From Cephalotus follicularis (Eukaryota; Streptophyta; Magnoliopsida; Oxalidales; Cephalotaceae): a DNA stretch of 64,000 nt. Under the pieces are notes generated by a model, which saw only the letters and a program-made list of their open reading frames with translations, was not told the DNA's origin and made no database searches. The translations under genes were made by a program, and so were the position numbers. Positions 10,326-22,505 of this stretch are shown piece by piece. Position 1 is the stretch's first letter; every line of letters begins with the position of its first letter. The stretch is from NCBI GenBank assembly GCA_001972305.1, contig BDDD01000314.1:1-64000 (forward strand). The letters are read 5' to 3'.

Positions 10326-11410
10326 GGCCGATTCCAGCCGAACCATGCCTTACCGATGGTCAAAATGGACAGAGTTAGCCTTCTACACCAAAACCCACAC
10401 CATCTGTGACGCTAACAGCGTCGAAAAACGCACGGCCAGCGCTCTCACAGTGATGGGGAGAGAAGAAGAAAAAGAAGAGAAAAGAGAAAGGGAAGAAGAG
10501 GTTACCGTCGGTTGGCATGCCTGGGTTGACCTCCGTGCTCTCCCGGTCCGGTAGCTTGCTCTGGCGTCCTCTCTCTTTCTCTCTCTCGAGTTCTCTCCCG
10601 CTCTCTCTCATTCTTTCTCTAGCGTGGGCGTACAAAGCGCCCGCTGCCTTCTTTCTTACTGTCACACCCCGCTTGCATTAACAACATACAACATGGAAAT
10701 TTAACAGATATGCAGCTTATACAGAGAACGATAAAATTTAAAACTTTTAAACAGACATCATCTTGCGGAAGCATTTGTATATAAGCTGAAAACAAACGAA
10801 ACCATGCGTCCCATACCGCATGATTCCCACAACATCCACGGTAAAACATAGTTAAAAAGACCACAAGCGGAGCATGATCCAAAGTCGTTAAAACAACAAC
10901 AGCAAAACATTAGTACGTAAACCAAAGTACAACATGTTCGCTACACTGCTTTACAAAAACTTAAAGCATAAAACTCCGTCATATCACAGTCAGATGCGGC
11001 CATGCCCGACGATATCCAAAACGCAGCATCAATCTGCAACAGTAGGGGGTTAGCCTTTGTCCTCACTCGGCCAAAGTCATAAAAACAACACAATAACAAT
11101 AAAACCAAAGTATGAAAGCAGCATGATGCAGTACATACTATATCTCGATGCATATATATAAATATAGGTATGCATATGCCAAAACACGATGTCACGATAT
11201 CACCGAAACCACGGTGTCACAATACCGGGGGAGCATTATGATCTCCGCCCACATTCACTTCCTCAGGAACATCCTCGTTCACAGGTCTACGCCTTCCGCG
11301 CCTTCTACGACCGTCCATAGGTTCCTATAAGAAAGATGTCATTAGTCCTCTTGAGGAAACATGTTAATTGCCAAGGATAGTATCCAAGCTAAGCATATAA
11401 ATGGATATAT

Positions 11411-11422
11411 GCTCTGATACCA
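11411..11422 (-). other. Primer binding site of element B
   Basis: GCTCTGATACCA on the plus strand is TGGTATCAGAGC on the minus strand, the standard initiator-Met primer site of plant LTR elements. It lies 4 nt after the LTR end at 11427, and this fixes the orientation of B. Confidence 0.9.
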
Positions 11423-12629
11423 CTGCTGTTACACCCCGCTTGCATTAACAACATATAACATGGCAATTTAACAGATATGCAGCTTATACAGAGAACGATA
11501 AAATTTAAAACTTTTAAACAGACATCATCTTGCGGAAGCATTTGTATATAAGCTGAAAACAAACGAAACCATGCGTCCCATACCGCATGATTCCCACAAC
11601 ATCCACGGTAAAACATAGTTAAAAATCCCACAAGCGGAGCATGATCCAAAGTCGTTAAAACAACAACAGCAAAACATTAGTACGTAAACCAAAGTACAAC
11701 ATGTTCGCTACACTGCTTTACAAAAACTTAAAGCATAAAACTCCGTCATATCACAGTCAGATGCGGCCATGCCCGACGATATCCAAAACGCAGCATCAAT
11801 CTGCAACAGTAGGGGGTTAGCCTTTGTCCTCACTCGGCCAAAGTCATAAGAAGCAACACAATATCAATAAAACCAAAGTATGAAAGCAGCATCATGCAGT
11901 ACATACTATATCTCGATGCATATATATAAATATAGGTATGCATATGCAAAAACACGATGTCACGATATCACCGAAACCACGGTGTCACAATATCACAATA
12001 TCACGATGCACGGTCTCAACCAAGTCCAAAGGACTACACAATACACGGTTCACGGTACACGGTAGGTACGAAGAGCGTCGCCAACTCCTGGCCCCGACGT
12101 CGTACATCCCAACATCGGTCCCAACTCCGGGCGGCACAAAGTAGGTCACAATACAGTAAGTCACCCAGCCAACTCCTGGCCCCTGAGTCGACCAGACCAC
12201 TAGTCATCGCTGGCATCTCCGCCACGGAACTAGAACGGCCACAACCAAAATCATAAACAGCAATCACAGTCAAGCTCAATCACAATCACAATCATCTCGA
12301 TGCTCAAAACAGTTTCCCAAGTAAATTTATAAAACAAAGATACTTGAAAACAAACTCATTTTCACGATGTCACGGTTCACGGTTCTCGATATCACAAAAC
12401 TCAGTTCACGGTGTTTTTGGAAGTCATTTCCACAGTTCGAAAGTATATATTTATCAAAACATATAATTTCGTATAAAGTAATGATTTTTCATTAACTACA
12501 ATGCACTTCCAGAAATATGTTATAACAGTTCAATCTCAATGATCACGATAGCATAAACAGTTTATAAAGCTTCACGAAGAAAAACATCACAATACACGAT
12601 ACATACATATGTTCACGGGCGAAACAGGC

Positions 12630-12950
12630 CCCAACAGTCGGCTGCCCACCACTGGCAGTCGGCTGTTCCCCTCAAAATAGTCGGCTGCCCTATCCAGGCA
12701 GTCGGCTAGACAACCAGGCAGTCGGCTGTCCAACTAGGCAGTCGGCTGCCTACTCTCGACAGTCGGCTGGCCCTCAAGGCAGTCGGCTGTCCACACCCCC
12801 ACAGTCGGCCTTTGACCTACAACAGTCGACTACGCCACCCCTGCAGACATTTTCTGGAAACGAGCTCGGGCAGTCGACTGGCCTCCTTAGGCAGTCGGCT
12901 GAACCCGCAGACAGTCGACTGCCCAGGGTGGGCAGTCGGCTGGATTCTGC
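12630..12950 (-). repeat. CAGTCGGCTG array, 20-22 bp phased
   Basis: Nine GTCGGC cores in a row are separated by 21, 22, 21, 20, 20, 21, 20 and 22 bp, with further CAGTCGACTG/CAGTCGGCTG copies up to 12950. The spacers between cores are not conserved. This is the clearest array in the window and looks like an operator-style series of half-palindromes on one face of the helix. It is not CRISPR: there are no 25-40 bp identical repeats. Confidence 0.92.
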
Positions 12951-13279
12951 AGCAGGTGTGAAAAACCAGCTGCTAAAACAGCCTCAAACACACAACCAAC
13001 AAACCCCAAAATGACATATTTATGCACATACACGTTCCAAACTCACAATATAACATAAAAATGCATTTTATTTCATCAAAAACATTTACAATTGAAATTA
13101 TGTTGAAAAAGTGACTTCCCCCTACCTTAGAACTCCAAGTTAGGAGTTGCAATCCACCTCTTTAAGCTTAAATCCGAAGCTCTTGCAACCCCAACACGAT
13201 CAGCCGCCTTCAACAAGCCCGAAATCCCACTGCCAAGCCTCCAAACTTTCGATTTCAACACAAACTTCACAAAGCCTCA

Positions 13280-13299
13280 ACACACACACACACACACAC
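13280..13299. repeat. (CA)n microsatellite
   Basis: About ten CA steps lie in the B LTR. Confidence 0.9.
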
Positions 13300-13454
13300 T
13301 CTCAAACTCTCTTGAATCACAAAGAAAGATGGAGGAAGAGGAGAGAAATGTTGTGTTTTATGGAGAAAATCCCGGCCCCTCCTATGCCAAAAGCAATAAT
13401 GACAAAACACTCTCCCATTTCTCATTTAAGGCAGAAAACACGTGGGCTGTCTGG

Positions 13455-13545
13455 CGCATGGCAGTCGACTACCTAGCTTGGCAGTCGGCTGTTTCTGCTG
13501 ACACTCCCACCAGTCGGCTGCCTCCCTGTGGCAGTCGGCTGCCCC
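13455..13545 (-). repeat. Second CAGTCGGCTG cluster of element B
   Basis: Four copies (CAGTCGACTA, CAGTCGGCTG three times) lie 140-230 bp inside the start of the LTR, the same place as the first cluster in LTRs of element 1, J and K. Confidence 0.8.
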
Positions 13546-14028
13546 TGCACAAAAACACACAAAAACACACTTTCTTGCAACGTTTCAACACGGGAAAGAG
13601 GGAAAACACGATTCTCATTAACACAAGGTGTAAAATTACATTAGAAAAGCAATATTACACATAAATGAAAATCCCAGGCGTTACACTTGCACAGGCGCGT
13701 GATGCGCCCGTGTCTCTCTCTTTCCCCCTTTATGCCAATTGCTTCCTCTTTAGTATTTATTGGCAAAATACTAAGGTCTGGGACCCGATTATTCTGCGAA
13801 TCAGGACATAAATTATCGAAACGACCACCAAAATAATCGCAATAATAATGCGAACATTGGGCTTTATTGTCGCACATTAAAAATAGGTTTTAGTAGCCGT
13901 TTTGGCCAACATAATTACGACTTCAATGTGTAATGCATTTTTATTACTCCGGGACTCTACCCGTTTTATTTACAATCCTACACGCACCAATTTCATAATA
14001 ATTATTTATGAAATTTAGGGGCGTTACA

Positions 14029-15430
14029 CTGACGTTCTCCCATTCAAATAAATGCAACATCTTTCTTCAATAAAGATTATAATGGAAAAATCAATTCAAC
14101 CAAAGCAAGAATGAATCTTCTAACATATGACACTTTTTTTAGGATGCTTTTAAACTGCTTTTGTGATTGTGGAGGTGACATTTTCATAATAGTTGTAGCC
14201 TTGGTAGGGACGATATCAACACCATGATGATGCATAATGAAGCCCAAGAATTTTCCTGTGAATACTCCAAAGGCGTATTTAAGTGGATTGAGCTTGAGAT
14301 TTTATTACGTGAACCTTGAAAATACTCTTCTCAAATGGTCCAAATGGTCGCACGCCTTCTTAGATTGACCACTATATCATCTATATAATATTCCATAACA
14401 TCTTGCATCATATCATGAAATATAGTAGTCATAGCTCGTTGGTACATTATGCATGCATTCTTTAAATCAAAATGCATGACAGTGTAGTAGAAGTTTCCCG
14501 TTGGGATTCTAAAAGTTGTCTTCTCTGCATCCCCATGCACCATCTTTATCTGATTATAGCCACTAAACACTTCATGAATGAGAACATCTCATGAGCCGAT
14601 GTGGCGTCAATCATAGTCACCACATTAGTAGAGGGAATTCATCTTTGGGATAGGCCTTGTTGAGGTCCTTAAAGTCCACACAACATCTAGCAAAGGTTTT
14701 CTTGGGTTAGGCATAATCATAGTAAGAGGTGATGACAATACCTGCTTGATATCATTTAATGCTTTCTGATGTTTTTCCATCCAAAAAAATGCAAAATCTT
14801 TCTTCCATAAAGGTTGTAATGAGGAAATTAATTCAGCCAAAGCATGAATGAATCTTCTAACATATGATACTTTTCCCAGTAAGCTTTTAAACTACTTTTG
14901 AGATTGTGGAGGCAACATTTGCATAATAGTTTTAGCCTTGGTGGGGTAGACATTAACACCGTGACGATGCATAATGAAACCAAGAATTTTCCTGCATATA
15001 CTCCAAAGGCACATTTAAGTGGATTGAGCTTGAGTTTGTATTGCATGCACCTTGAAAATACTCTTCTCAAATGGTCCATATGGTCGCACGCCTTCTTAGA
15101 TTTGACCACTATATCATCTACATAATCTTCTATAATATCTTGCATCATATCATAAAATATAGCAGTCATAAATCACTGATATGTTGTGCCTGCATTCTTT
15201 AAACAAAAAAACATGACAGTGTAGTAGGAGTTTCCCATTTGAGTTCTAAAACCCGTCTTCTTTGCATCTCCATGTGCCATCTTTATCTGATTATAGCCAC
15301 TAAACCCATACATGAATAATAACATCTCATGACCTGTTGTGGCATCAATCATACTATCCACATTAGGTAGAGGGAATTCGTCTTTCAGGCAGGCCTTGTT
15401 GGGGTCCCTGAAGTCCACACAATATCTAAT
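14029..15430 (-). pseudogene. Tat-like element: reverse transcriptase region, present in two direct copies
   Basis: On the minus strand both halves show RT blocks: FRDPNKACLKDEFPLPNVD, GFSGYNQIKMAHGDAKKT, and YVDDIVVKSKKACDHMDHLRR, which contains the catalytic YVDD. The stretch 14040-14690 resembles 14778-15430, about 738 bp away. The first unit also continues on the far side of solo LTR A, at 7785-7865. So a segment of about 740 bp of pol is duplicated in tandem, before LTR A arrived. The region is broken in many places. Confidence 0.82.
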
Positions 15431-16683
15431 TTAGCCAGTCTTCTTCTTAACTGGAACTATATTAGCTAACCAAGTCGGATAGATAATTGGAAGTATGAAC
15501 CTTGCATGAAGTAATTTTTTTTCTTCTGCCTTTATTTGGACTTATTATACTTCAGGGGGGAATACTCGTTTAGGTTACTTGACAAACTTATAATCAGAAG
15601 AAACATACAACTTATGGGAGATAAGAGAAACATAAAGACCAAACATGTCCTAATAACTCCAAGCAAATACATCTTGAAACTCTCTCAGTAACTCTATCAA
15701 TCTACCCCGAGTACATGAAGAAATGATTCTACTGGCCAAAACTATCTTTTTTGTATTGCCATTGAAGCTCATATCAATCTCTCAAGTTCATGTTGTTGTG
15801 GTTTTGGCCCATCTTACAAACATTCTAGAGCAGGTTAAAGTTCATCGTAGACTTGATTTTCATAGATTTCTTGAAGGGAGGGGCTATGGTTACTCGGTTC
15901 CCTAAACCCTACGCACCTTCACAAATGGTAACTTACCTTGCCATTTGGCAAGGTCTCTCTTTGAATTATACCCCGCCTTTTGGACTATTGCGTAGGATCA
16001 ACTGCTTGCCTCTTTTCATTCTTCACTAGAGGCACACTATGTACTCTTCTTGATACGATCCCCTTATCATGGAAGTGGTAGTCATTCGGATGGCATGATC
16101 TTCATCTTTTGCAAAAGGATTAAAGAATTTGGCTTCTGCCATAGGTGCCTCAGCATAAGTGAATGGTTGAGAGGCGGCTAGCACAAACACCTCTTGGCCT
16201 TTGCATCTAAACTTCAAGCATTGGGGAAAAGTGGAAGGTATAGATCCATTCTCATGAATCCAAGAGTGCCCTAATATTACATGGTAAGTGGCAGACGCAT
16301 CAATGACATGGAAGAGTGGAACCCCTTATCTTGCTAACATAGAGGTCTACTGAAACATGTCCCAAGGTTTGTAAAGCAATAGCACATAACCCTGATATCT
16401 CTAAGGGTTGCTTCACAAGGTGCCTTTCTAGGATCTCAATTGCTTTGAAGGTGCTCTATGGCATATGATTGATGAAGCACCATTATTGATCAAAGCACAC
16501 TTAAAGGAAACTGCATTAATAACAACTTCCATGTACAAAGGACAGTTATGACGTCTCGCCTTTATCATCCTGCCCGCCTCTGTGAACACAATAACATCTT
16601 CATGCGCCTTTGCTATCTTCCTTACTGGTTGATCCACTAGTAAGCATTCCCCACTATAATCGTGGGCAATTCTTACCAAGGCA
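15431..16683 (-). pseudogene. Tat-like element: protease and pre-RT region
   Basis: On the minus strand the right part carries a protease-like block (CALINNGASSIICH, resembling the D-T/S-G-A-S active-site motif of retropepsins). It is followed by linker sequence with FRCKGQEVFVLAASQ. Conservation between 15431 and 16020 is weak, and I see no domain there beyond scattered RT-upstream matches. The right edge is where solo LTR D begins. Confidence 0.65.
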
Positions 16684-17022
16684 TGTAACACTCCGCGTCC
16701 AGGTGACAAACCCAAGGCGTTACATTTATTACAATACAGTGGTCGGGCCTAGGTAACATATCAAAAAGGATGATAATTTTAAAACTTTATTACATACATT
16801 TTCCCAAGATTATAGAGTAATGATGAGAATCAATACAATTTATTACAAGCTTGAATAGGTACAATAGGTAACCAACATTGTACAATACTCATACATGATA
16901 TAAATAAAGCTGTAAAGTCCAACTCAAAATTCAAACAACAACATCATATAAGAACCTCCACGTCCACAAGTCCCCGTTGAGCCACCTGAAATCAAAGTAA
17001 ATGCCCTGTCTCGAATGATGGG

Positions 17023-17038
17023 TTAGCCATAGGGCCAA
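17023..17038 (-). other. Conserved LTR hairpin in solo LTR D
   Basis: TTAGCC-ATAG-GGCCAA forms a 6-bp stem with one G-T pair and a 4-nt loop, 354 bp from the LTR 3' end. It matches the short-loop form in element 2. Confidence 0.65.
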
Positions 17039-17569
17039 GCAGGTATATCCCTAAGCAAGGATTATGCTATATAAACAATATACAATATCGGTGTACAATA
17101 TTAGTGTGTACAATATCAATGAGTAGTGTGTGGATGCATGAATGCGAGTTGTGATTTATCATTCGTATACAACCGTCCCAAACTGGTGTATAGGAATAAG
17201 ATCTAATCAATCACTCCTATCAATCATCTATCAGACAATCAATTGTGGTGTATAAATACACCCAATAAATCTTATAGAGCATGTGACCTCTAATCAATGG
17301 TATAATGTCAGTATCAATATCAATATCGATAGTCTAACTCATGGAAGGTAGTCCTTCGAAAAGGGTGGGTAGACGGGTCTAGTTGTCTTGGATAGACCAA
17401 AACCAATCAACTAAACCAACAATATTGGCGGATGCCATAGCTACCTTGTGGCTGAGCCACCCAGATGCGTATACTTGGTAGTGGGTACAATCCAAGTAGG
17501 TGCTTAGTGGTTGTGCCACTCAAACACCGTGGCTCTACAGGGTGATGGACCAGAGCCTACAATACAACT

Positions 17570-17990
17570 CGTTGGCTAGTCAATACAGTCAATAGCCCGA
17601 CGACAGTGACAATCTAGTCAGATGGAACAGATGGGGTAACTATCGCCTAGCTTCCTGTCTAGAGTCACGAGGTCGCTCGAATAAGAATAATACAATGCAA
17701 TCAATCAATCAATTAATGTCAATAGTCAATAGGCGGCGAATGTCTAACCAGAGGGAACATATGGATATTTACATAGCCATCGCCTAACTTCTTGACTAGA
17801 GATCGCTAATGTGCCTATGGTCACAGTTAATCAATTAATCGGGGGATGACAATATAATAAGCTGCGAATGTCTAATCAGAGGGGGATACCACGCGTACCC
17901 GACATAAGATCACTAGGGTGCCTATAGTCTCAATCAATCACTCAATTGTCAACATGACTATTCCATCGTTTAATACGATAGGTCGGTCGA
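17570..17990 (-). repeat. Three diverged ~110-120 bp repeats in solo LTR D
   Basis: Blocks with ATCTAGTCAGATGGAACA, GTCTAACCAGAGGGAACA and GTCTAATCAGAGGGG, each followed by a CGCCTA or similar segment and a CTAGAG/GATCACTAGGG end, repeat three times. The element 2 LTR holds a similar triplicate. Confidence 0.65.
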
Positions 17991-19143
17991 TGATAGGGCT
18001 GTAGTTCAATCAATCAGCCAAGCAGTCTATTGGTTGATGAATCAATCTGTCAATTGAAAGTGTTGTACAATCAATTGATCTAACAAAAGATCATGACCTG
18101 CCTAACCACACAGGAAACAATTTTAAAAAAGCTTGAGTGATCTTAAGTACGATTCTGTCAAGCGGTCATTTGAAAAGCATTGCAAAGGGTTTAAAAGCAA
18201 GCAACCAGATGCTAAGGGATAACCCAAGCAGTGAAGGTTAGACTCCAAGAATTAGCGCTTAGCTTAGAAAACTAAGTAAAATGTTGATGCTCAGGCTAAC
18301 AATTGACTCTAGGCGAAGAGAGCTCTGGATACAGCATCATCGCTTAACAACCTAGTAACTTTGGTGTTTGTAAAGACAAGTATTAAGCGGTTATGGTCCA
18401 GCTCAAGCGCAAGTGCTTAGCCAAGAGAGGTTACCCAATGCCGTCGATCAGTAAACATATGAAAATATGTTGAAACATGTTTAGTATAAATTCATTTGAG
18501 GCATAGAAGACTCCCATTGAAAATCGTTTGATAAACAAGTAAAAACAACACTTTTTGGAGGAAAAGGAGATGGGGTTTCATGACGATGATTCATAGGGAA
18601 AATGTCAATGTGTTGGTAATTAATCAAGAACACGTTGACATTTTAATGAAAAACGTTGACATGCTGGTAATCAATTAAGAACGCATCAACGTTTTAATGA
18701 AAAACATCAACGTACTGGGAAATAAGACCAGCAGTCCCTTGCTCAATTTGACTCAGGTTTGTTTCATTTAACAATTTCCCATATACTAAAGGTTTAGACA
18801 AGTTCAAATTGTCCTTTAAACACTTCTAAACCCAGTTTTTAAACCATTAAAACCCTTAGATCCATTTTTAGGTCAAAACCCAATGTTAGTTCAATCAGTC
18901 AATTTCAATTGAATCAATTAAATATGTGAATAATCATTTGTATTTTAGGTGGAGAAACTCTACCTAATAACTTAGAAGCTTGTGAGTGTTGAATTCAGCA
19001 GAAATCAGAGATTAGACTCGAGTCTAAACCTCTAGGGATGCCAAGCTTCTTGTGATTGTTCTTGATGCAGATCCAAGCTCAATACTTCCCTCTAATGCCA
19101 CTGATTTGGGTGGCACAAGAGAGGGGGCATGTGCTATTCATAT

Positions 19144-20863
19144 TGTTAGAGTGAAGTCCTACAAGCCAGGATGTCGAGCTTGTATTACTTTATCTTGTAA
19201 ATAACATTTTATATTCAATAAATATGTTCATTTTTATCAATTGCTGTGAGTTTATTTAACTGCTTTAATGCATGTTTAATTTTAAGTATATATAAATGAA
19301 TGTCCTAGAATAAGGTTTGAGAACCAAGTTCTTGAAGAGATCAAGATGCGAGGATTGGAATCTCGGTAAACCTTATTTTGAATCCTCTTGGTCATAGGAT
19401 TGACACTCAGGGCATGTTCAATCCAGATAGACCAGCACGTACTGCCGAATCGATAAACAGAGGGTGACTAATCTCACACTCACTCACATGGTCGATGCTA
19501 TGGTAACTACGTGGGTGATCGTTAATTAATTAAAGGGTTAATTAATTAACGTGATTACTGAAGGTAACTCGCAGAAAGAAAGTCCGTATGGAGTTTTACT
19601 CACCTGTCAGACATATTTCTTTATTTGCAGTAGTGCAAATGGTCTTTAGGCATGAGTCATCACTAGATGTCTTATGCATAGGGTACTATGTTTTGATGAT
19701 GCTTACATACATATTTAATGAAGTGTATACAGAAATTAGTTGGATATGATATGCTTATACATAGAGACATGTGATTGTGCAAGAATGGATCCACTACACC
19801 CGGTAAAAGGAGATTATGCTCTAGGTGATTTTCGTTAGCAAGAAAATACTTGGCCAAGCTAACCACGATGTCAAGTGTGTGAATCATTGGTAGAATATTA
19901 GAGGGGTGCCTCTAATATTTATTTAGACTAATGATAGATGATCACGTAGCTAAAGATTAAATTATTGAGGTCTGACATATTCCATACCCTAGATTTAATT
20001 AGAGCATTGTCAGTGGAAGGACTATAGATGCATGTACCTAGAAATGGCGGTTCGCAGATAATTCATATTACCCGGGGGTCGTTATACATTTCTAGATATC
20101 GATGTCGACCAGTAAGGTGCTTGGGATTAATTGATAACTAATCTCGGAGGAAAAGAATTAAAAGAGTGTTTAATTTGAAATGTTTGTAAAGGTGTTTTTC
20201 ATGTGATGATAAATACCTAATCAGATAATCACGAAGTTTGTGATTTAATTCTACGACCAGTGTAATAGTGAACTCATAGGGTCACACACAATACAAGTGT
20301 CGATCTCTAATACCAGGTGTAAAGGAAATAAATTAGTGTAATACATTAATTAATTAAATCATAAGATGATTTAATTATTATTAGCTTTTATCAAATAAAA
20401 ATTGACTAGGTCAAATATAAAGGCTAGATATTATTTCCAAGCTTATCTTTCTCATGATTCTTTACTAGCATAAGTGAGAGAAAGAAAACACCTATAAAGG
20501 ACACCTAGCTTGGTCGAATTTTTGAGGAGAAAGAGAAAGAGTTTGTCTTGATCTTTTGGCTTAATATTCTTAAGAAGAAAATGTGGAGAAAAACTTTGAG
20601 ATCACTTGGTGTGAATATCTTGGAGGTTTCCTATATTTGGAAACTTGAAGAACCAACCAAAGAATTCTTGAAGGAAGGAGTGGCTCCCTTAGGTGAGTGC
20701 AATTCCTTCATTAATTTTAGTTTTGGATTCCTATGCATGTGATCAACTTATTTAAGCATGAATGATCCTTGAGAATGGATTAGTTTTGTAAAGAAAATTC
20801 GAAACCTACTTTTATATAAAACTGATTTTCAAAGTTAGTTTATCTTGCAAAACAAATCCAACA
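19144..20863 (+). repeat. 5' LTR of copia E (1.72 kb)
   Basis: It runs from TGTTAGAGTG to AAATCCAACA. A TATA-like box, CCTATAAAGG, lies at 20491-20500, with the matching position conserved in the 3' LTR near 55227. There are no TCGA-palindrome arrays here, unlike most other LTRs in the window. No coding content was seen. Confidence 0.93.
20493..20499 (+). promoter_or_regulatory. TATA box of copia E LTR
   Basis: TATAAAG lies about 370 bp before the LTR end, in a plausible core-promoter setting. This is inferred from sequence only. Confidence 0.5.
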
Positions 20864-20865
20864 AA

Positions 20866-20877
20866 TGGTATCAGAGC
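20866..20877 (+). other. Primer binding site of copia E
   Basis: TGGTATCAGAGC, complementary to the 3' end of initiator Met-tRNA, lies 2 nt after the 5' LTR. Confidence 0.95.
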
Positions 20878-21114
20878 TTAATTCATGCTTATAGGTTGTT
20901 TAGGTGATTATATTTGCTTGCATTGATTGAGTTTTGTTGATGTTTGAGGTTTGAATTGGAAGTTAGTGTAATAACCTCAATTTCAATTCATGTATTTTGT
21001 ATCCAACAATGAATAAAATATACCTTTTAAGATGTTATGTTGGTTACTTTTCTTAATGGATGGAATTGGAATAGAATTTTAAATGGAAGATTAAAAAATT
21101 GAATTTTGTTATTA

Positions 21115-21260
21115 AACCGCCGACGCCTAGATACACACCGTTGACGCTTAAGCCGGACACGTGCACATACGAAGGCGCCAACCGTCGACCTTTAAACGCC
21201 CAGCATTGACACTTAGAGGCGTATAACCGCCGGCGCCCAAGGTTAACCGTCGACGCTTTA
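21115..21260 (+). repeat. TCGA-palindrome cluster 1 of solo LTR F
   Basis: Degenerate CCGTCGACGCTT units (CCGCCGACGCC, CCGTTGACGCTT, CCGTCGACCTTT, CCGCCGGCGCC, CCGTCGACGCTT) lie about 150-290 bp from the LTR start. Confidence 0.8.
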
Positions 21261-22359
21261 GTCGTGTTCTGGCGCAAAAATAGGTGTCAGTTGGAAGGAA
21301 AGGCAGAGCTGCCATGATGGGGACAGGGGCATGCGTCCATAGACGTGTTGGCCATGCAAAAGGGACCTTGACAGCTGTTGTTAACCCCAGAATTAAGGCC
21401 TTGCATGCCTTCCTCCACCTGCACAATCTGCAATTAAGAGAAAAACAATGAAAAGAGAGATGCATGTGAGAGAGAGAAGGAAATGAGAGAAGGAGGAGTT
21501 AAGGATTCTGGCGAGTTTAGAGATTCCTAAAGACTTTATATCAACTGTTGATTTGAGGGATGAGTGTTAGAAAACACTAAGTGAAGAGAGAGCTTGCTAA
21601 AGATTATTGGAGCTTGCATTTGAGGATTTGGGAGCTCAAAGTGGGAATTGAAAGCTTAGAGTGCAAAGGGGACTTGGAAGCTTTGGACTTCTCCTGGTAA
21701 GTTTCCATTCGAATTCACTGTTAATGTGATGATAGTTTATCTAGGTGGATGTTCAGTATCTCCTGATAAATGTTTAAGGATAACAATATCTTGAATTGAA
21801 TTTGAAATGGTAATGAAAGGAGTAAGAATTATGGACATGAAACTTAGTGGAGATTATGACCTCTAATTCGGATTGTTGTTAGTTGTCATAAACTTGCTGA
21901 TATATATATATATATATACCTTCTGTCAACAAGTTAAGCTCAATGAATCCGAAATTGGAAGATGCTTGACATAGAGTTCAAAGTAAATGTGGTAGAATGG
22001 AAGATAAGACTTAAGGAATTGATAATAGGCTACTGTTGAAGTAGTAATTGTAGCTGATAGTTAGTCATACCTGCTGGTTGATGACTAAACCTACATGCAT
22101 GCATGATATAGATTAATGTTGCTGGATTTGGAAGCTTTGTTGGTGAAAAGCTTGGATAACTGAAAGTGAAAGATCAATTCCAAATTGATCTTGGGATAAG
22201 CTTTTGAGGTAGGGAATTTTGACATGTTTTTGAACATATAACATGTATAATATGTTATGATGGTTAATACTTGATTGCATGTCGAATTGGATTGAGTTAG
22301 ATTGAATTTGTGCATCCCCTGTTTTGAAACTGCTCCTGGAATTCGTATGAAACCCAGAA

Positions 22360-22505
22360 GCGTCGGCGCTTACACGTGACAGTCGACGCTTGGGTACAAA
22401 AATGGCATAATAAGCTTTAGAATGTCGACGCTTGAGTTGTTTAGTATCAACGCCTAGTCATTAACCGTCGACGCTTACCAGGCAACTGTCGACGCTTTAG
22501 AACAG
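22360..22505 (+). repeat. TCGA-palindrome cluster 2 of solo LTR F
   Basis: Units such as GCGTCGGCGCTT, CAGTCGACGCTT, ATGTCGACGCTT, CCGTCGACGCTT and CTGTCGACGCTT occur; the last two are 21 bp apart. The cluster is about 1.4 kb into the LTR, as in element 1 and K. Confidence 0.82.

Larger units (their letters stand above)
10660..13685 (-). mobile_element. Gypsy element B (minus): LTR, primer site, leader scrap, partial second LTR
   Basis: Read on the minus strand there is a full 5' LTR (11427-13685, ends TGTAACGCC...GGGGTGTAACA). After it comes a primer site complementary to initiator Met-tRNA (11411-11422), then about 200 bp of leader, then a second copy of the LTR 3' part (10660-11226). Almost all of the interior is missing. 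The flanks are CTTAC and CTTGC, an imperfect TSD. The two LTR copies differ at only about 2% of compared positions, so the element is young compared with its host LTR A. Confidence 0.88.
11427..13685 (-). repeat. 5' LTR of element B (about 2.26 kb)
   Basis: It is bounded by TGTTACACCCCG and AGGCGTTACA. It carries the conserved TTAGCC/GGCCAA hairpin near 11816, the long CAGTCGGCTG array (12630-12950) and a smaller array near its start (13455-13545). No protein is encoded; the overlapping short open frames near 12000 are low-complexity artefacts. Confidence 0.88.
7866..14028 (-). mobile_element. Solo LTR A (gypsy, minus strand), containing element B
   Basis: The left end is TGTCACACCCCG and the right end is GGGGCGTTACA, so the LTR is in minus orientation. 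It is split by element B (10660-13685). Flanking sequences are CCGAT on the left and CTGAC on the right. The second copy of the same host stretch, near 14769, reads CTGAT, so the TSD was most likely CTGAT with one later change on each side. Without B the LTR is about 3.1 kb. There is no internal region, so it is a solo LTR. It carries palindrome clusters at 9105-9480 and 10140-10325, the conserved hairpin (8264-8288) and an AC/AT microsatellite. Confidence 0.88.

Noticed and set aside
10297-10665. Glu/Lys/Arg-rich open frames
   Set aside because: They come from a GA/CT-rich low-complexity stretch in solo LTR A and occur on both strands.
11957-12279. Overlapping open frames on both strands in element B
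   Set aside because: Repeats of the CACGATATCAC type in the LTR give them; no domain and no conservation of frame with the other LTR copy.
12630-12950. Possible CRISPR-like array
   Set aside because: Repeats are only about 10 bp, degenerate, and spaced 20-22 bp start to start; the context is a plant gypsy LTR.
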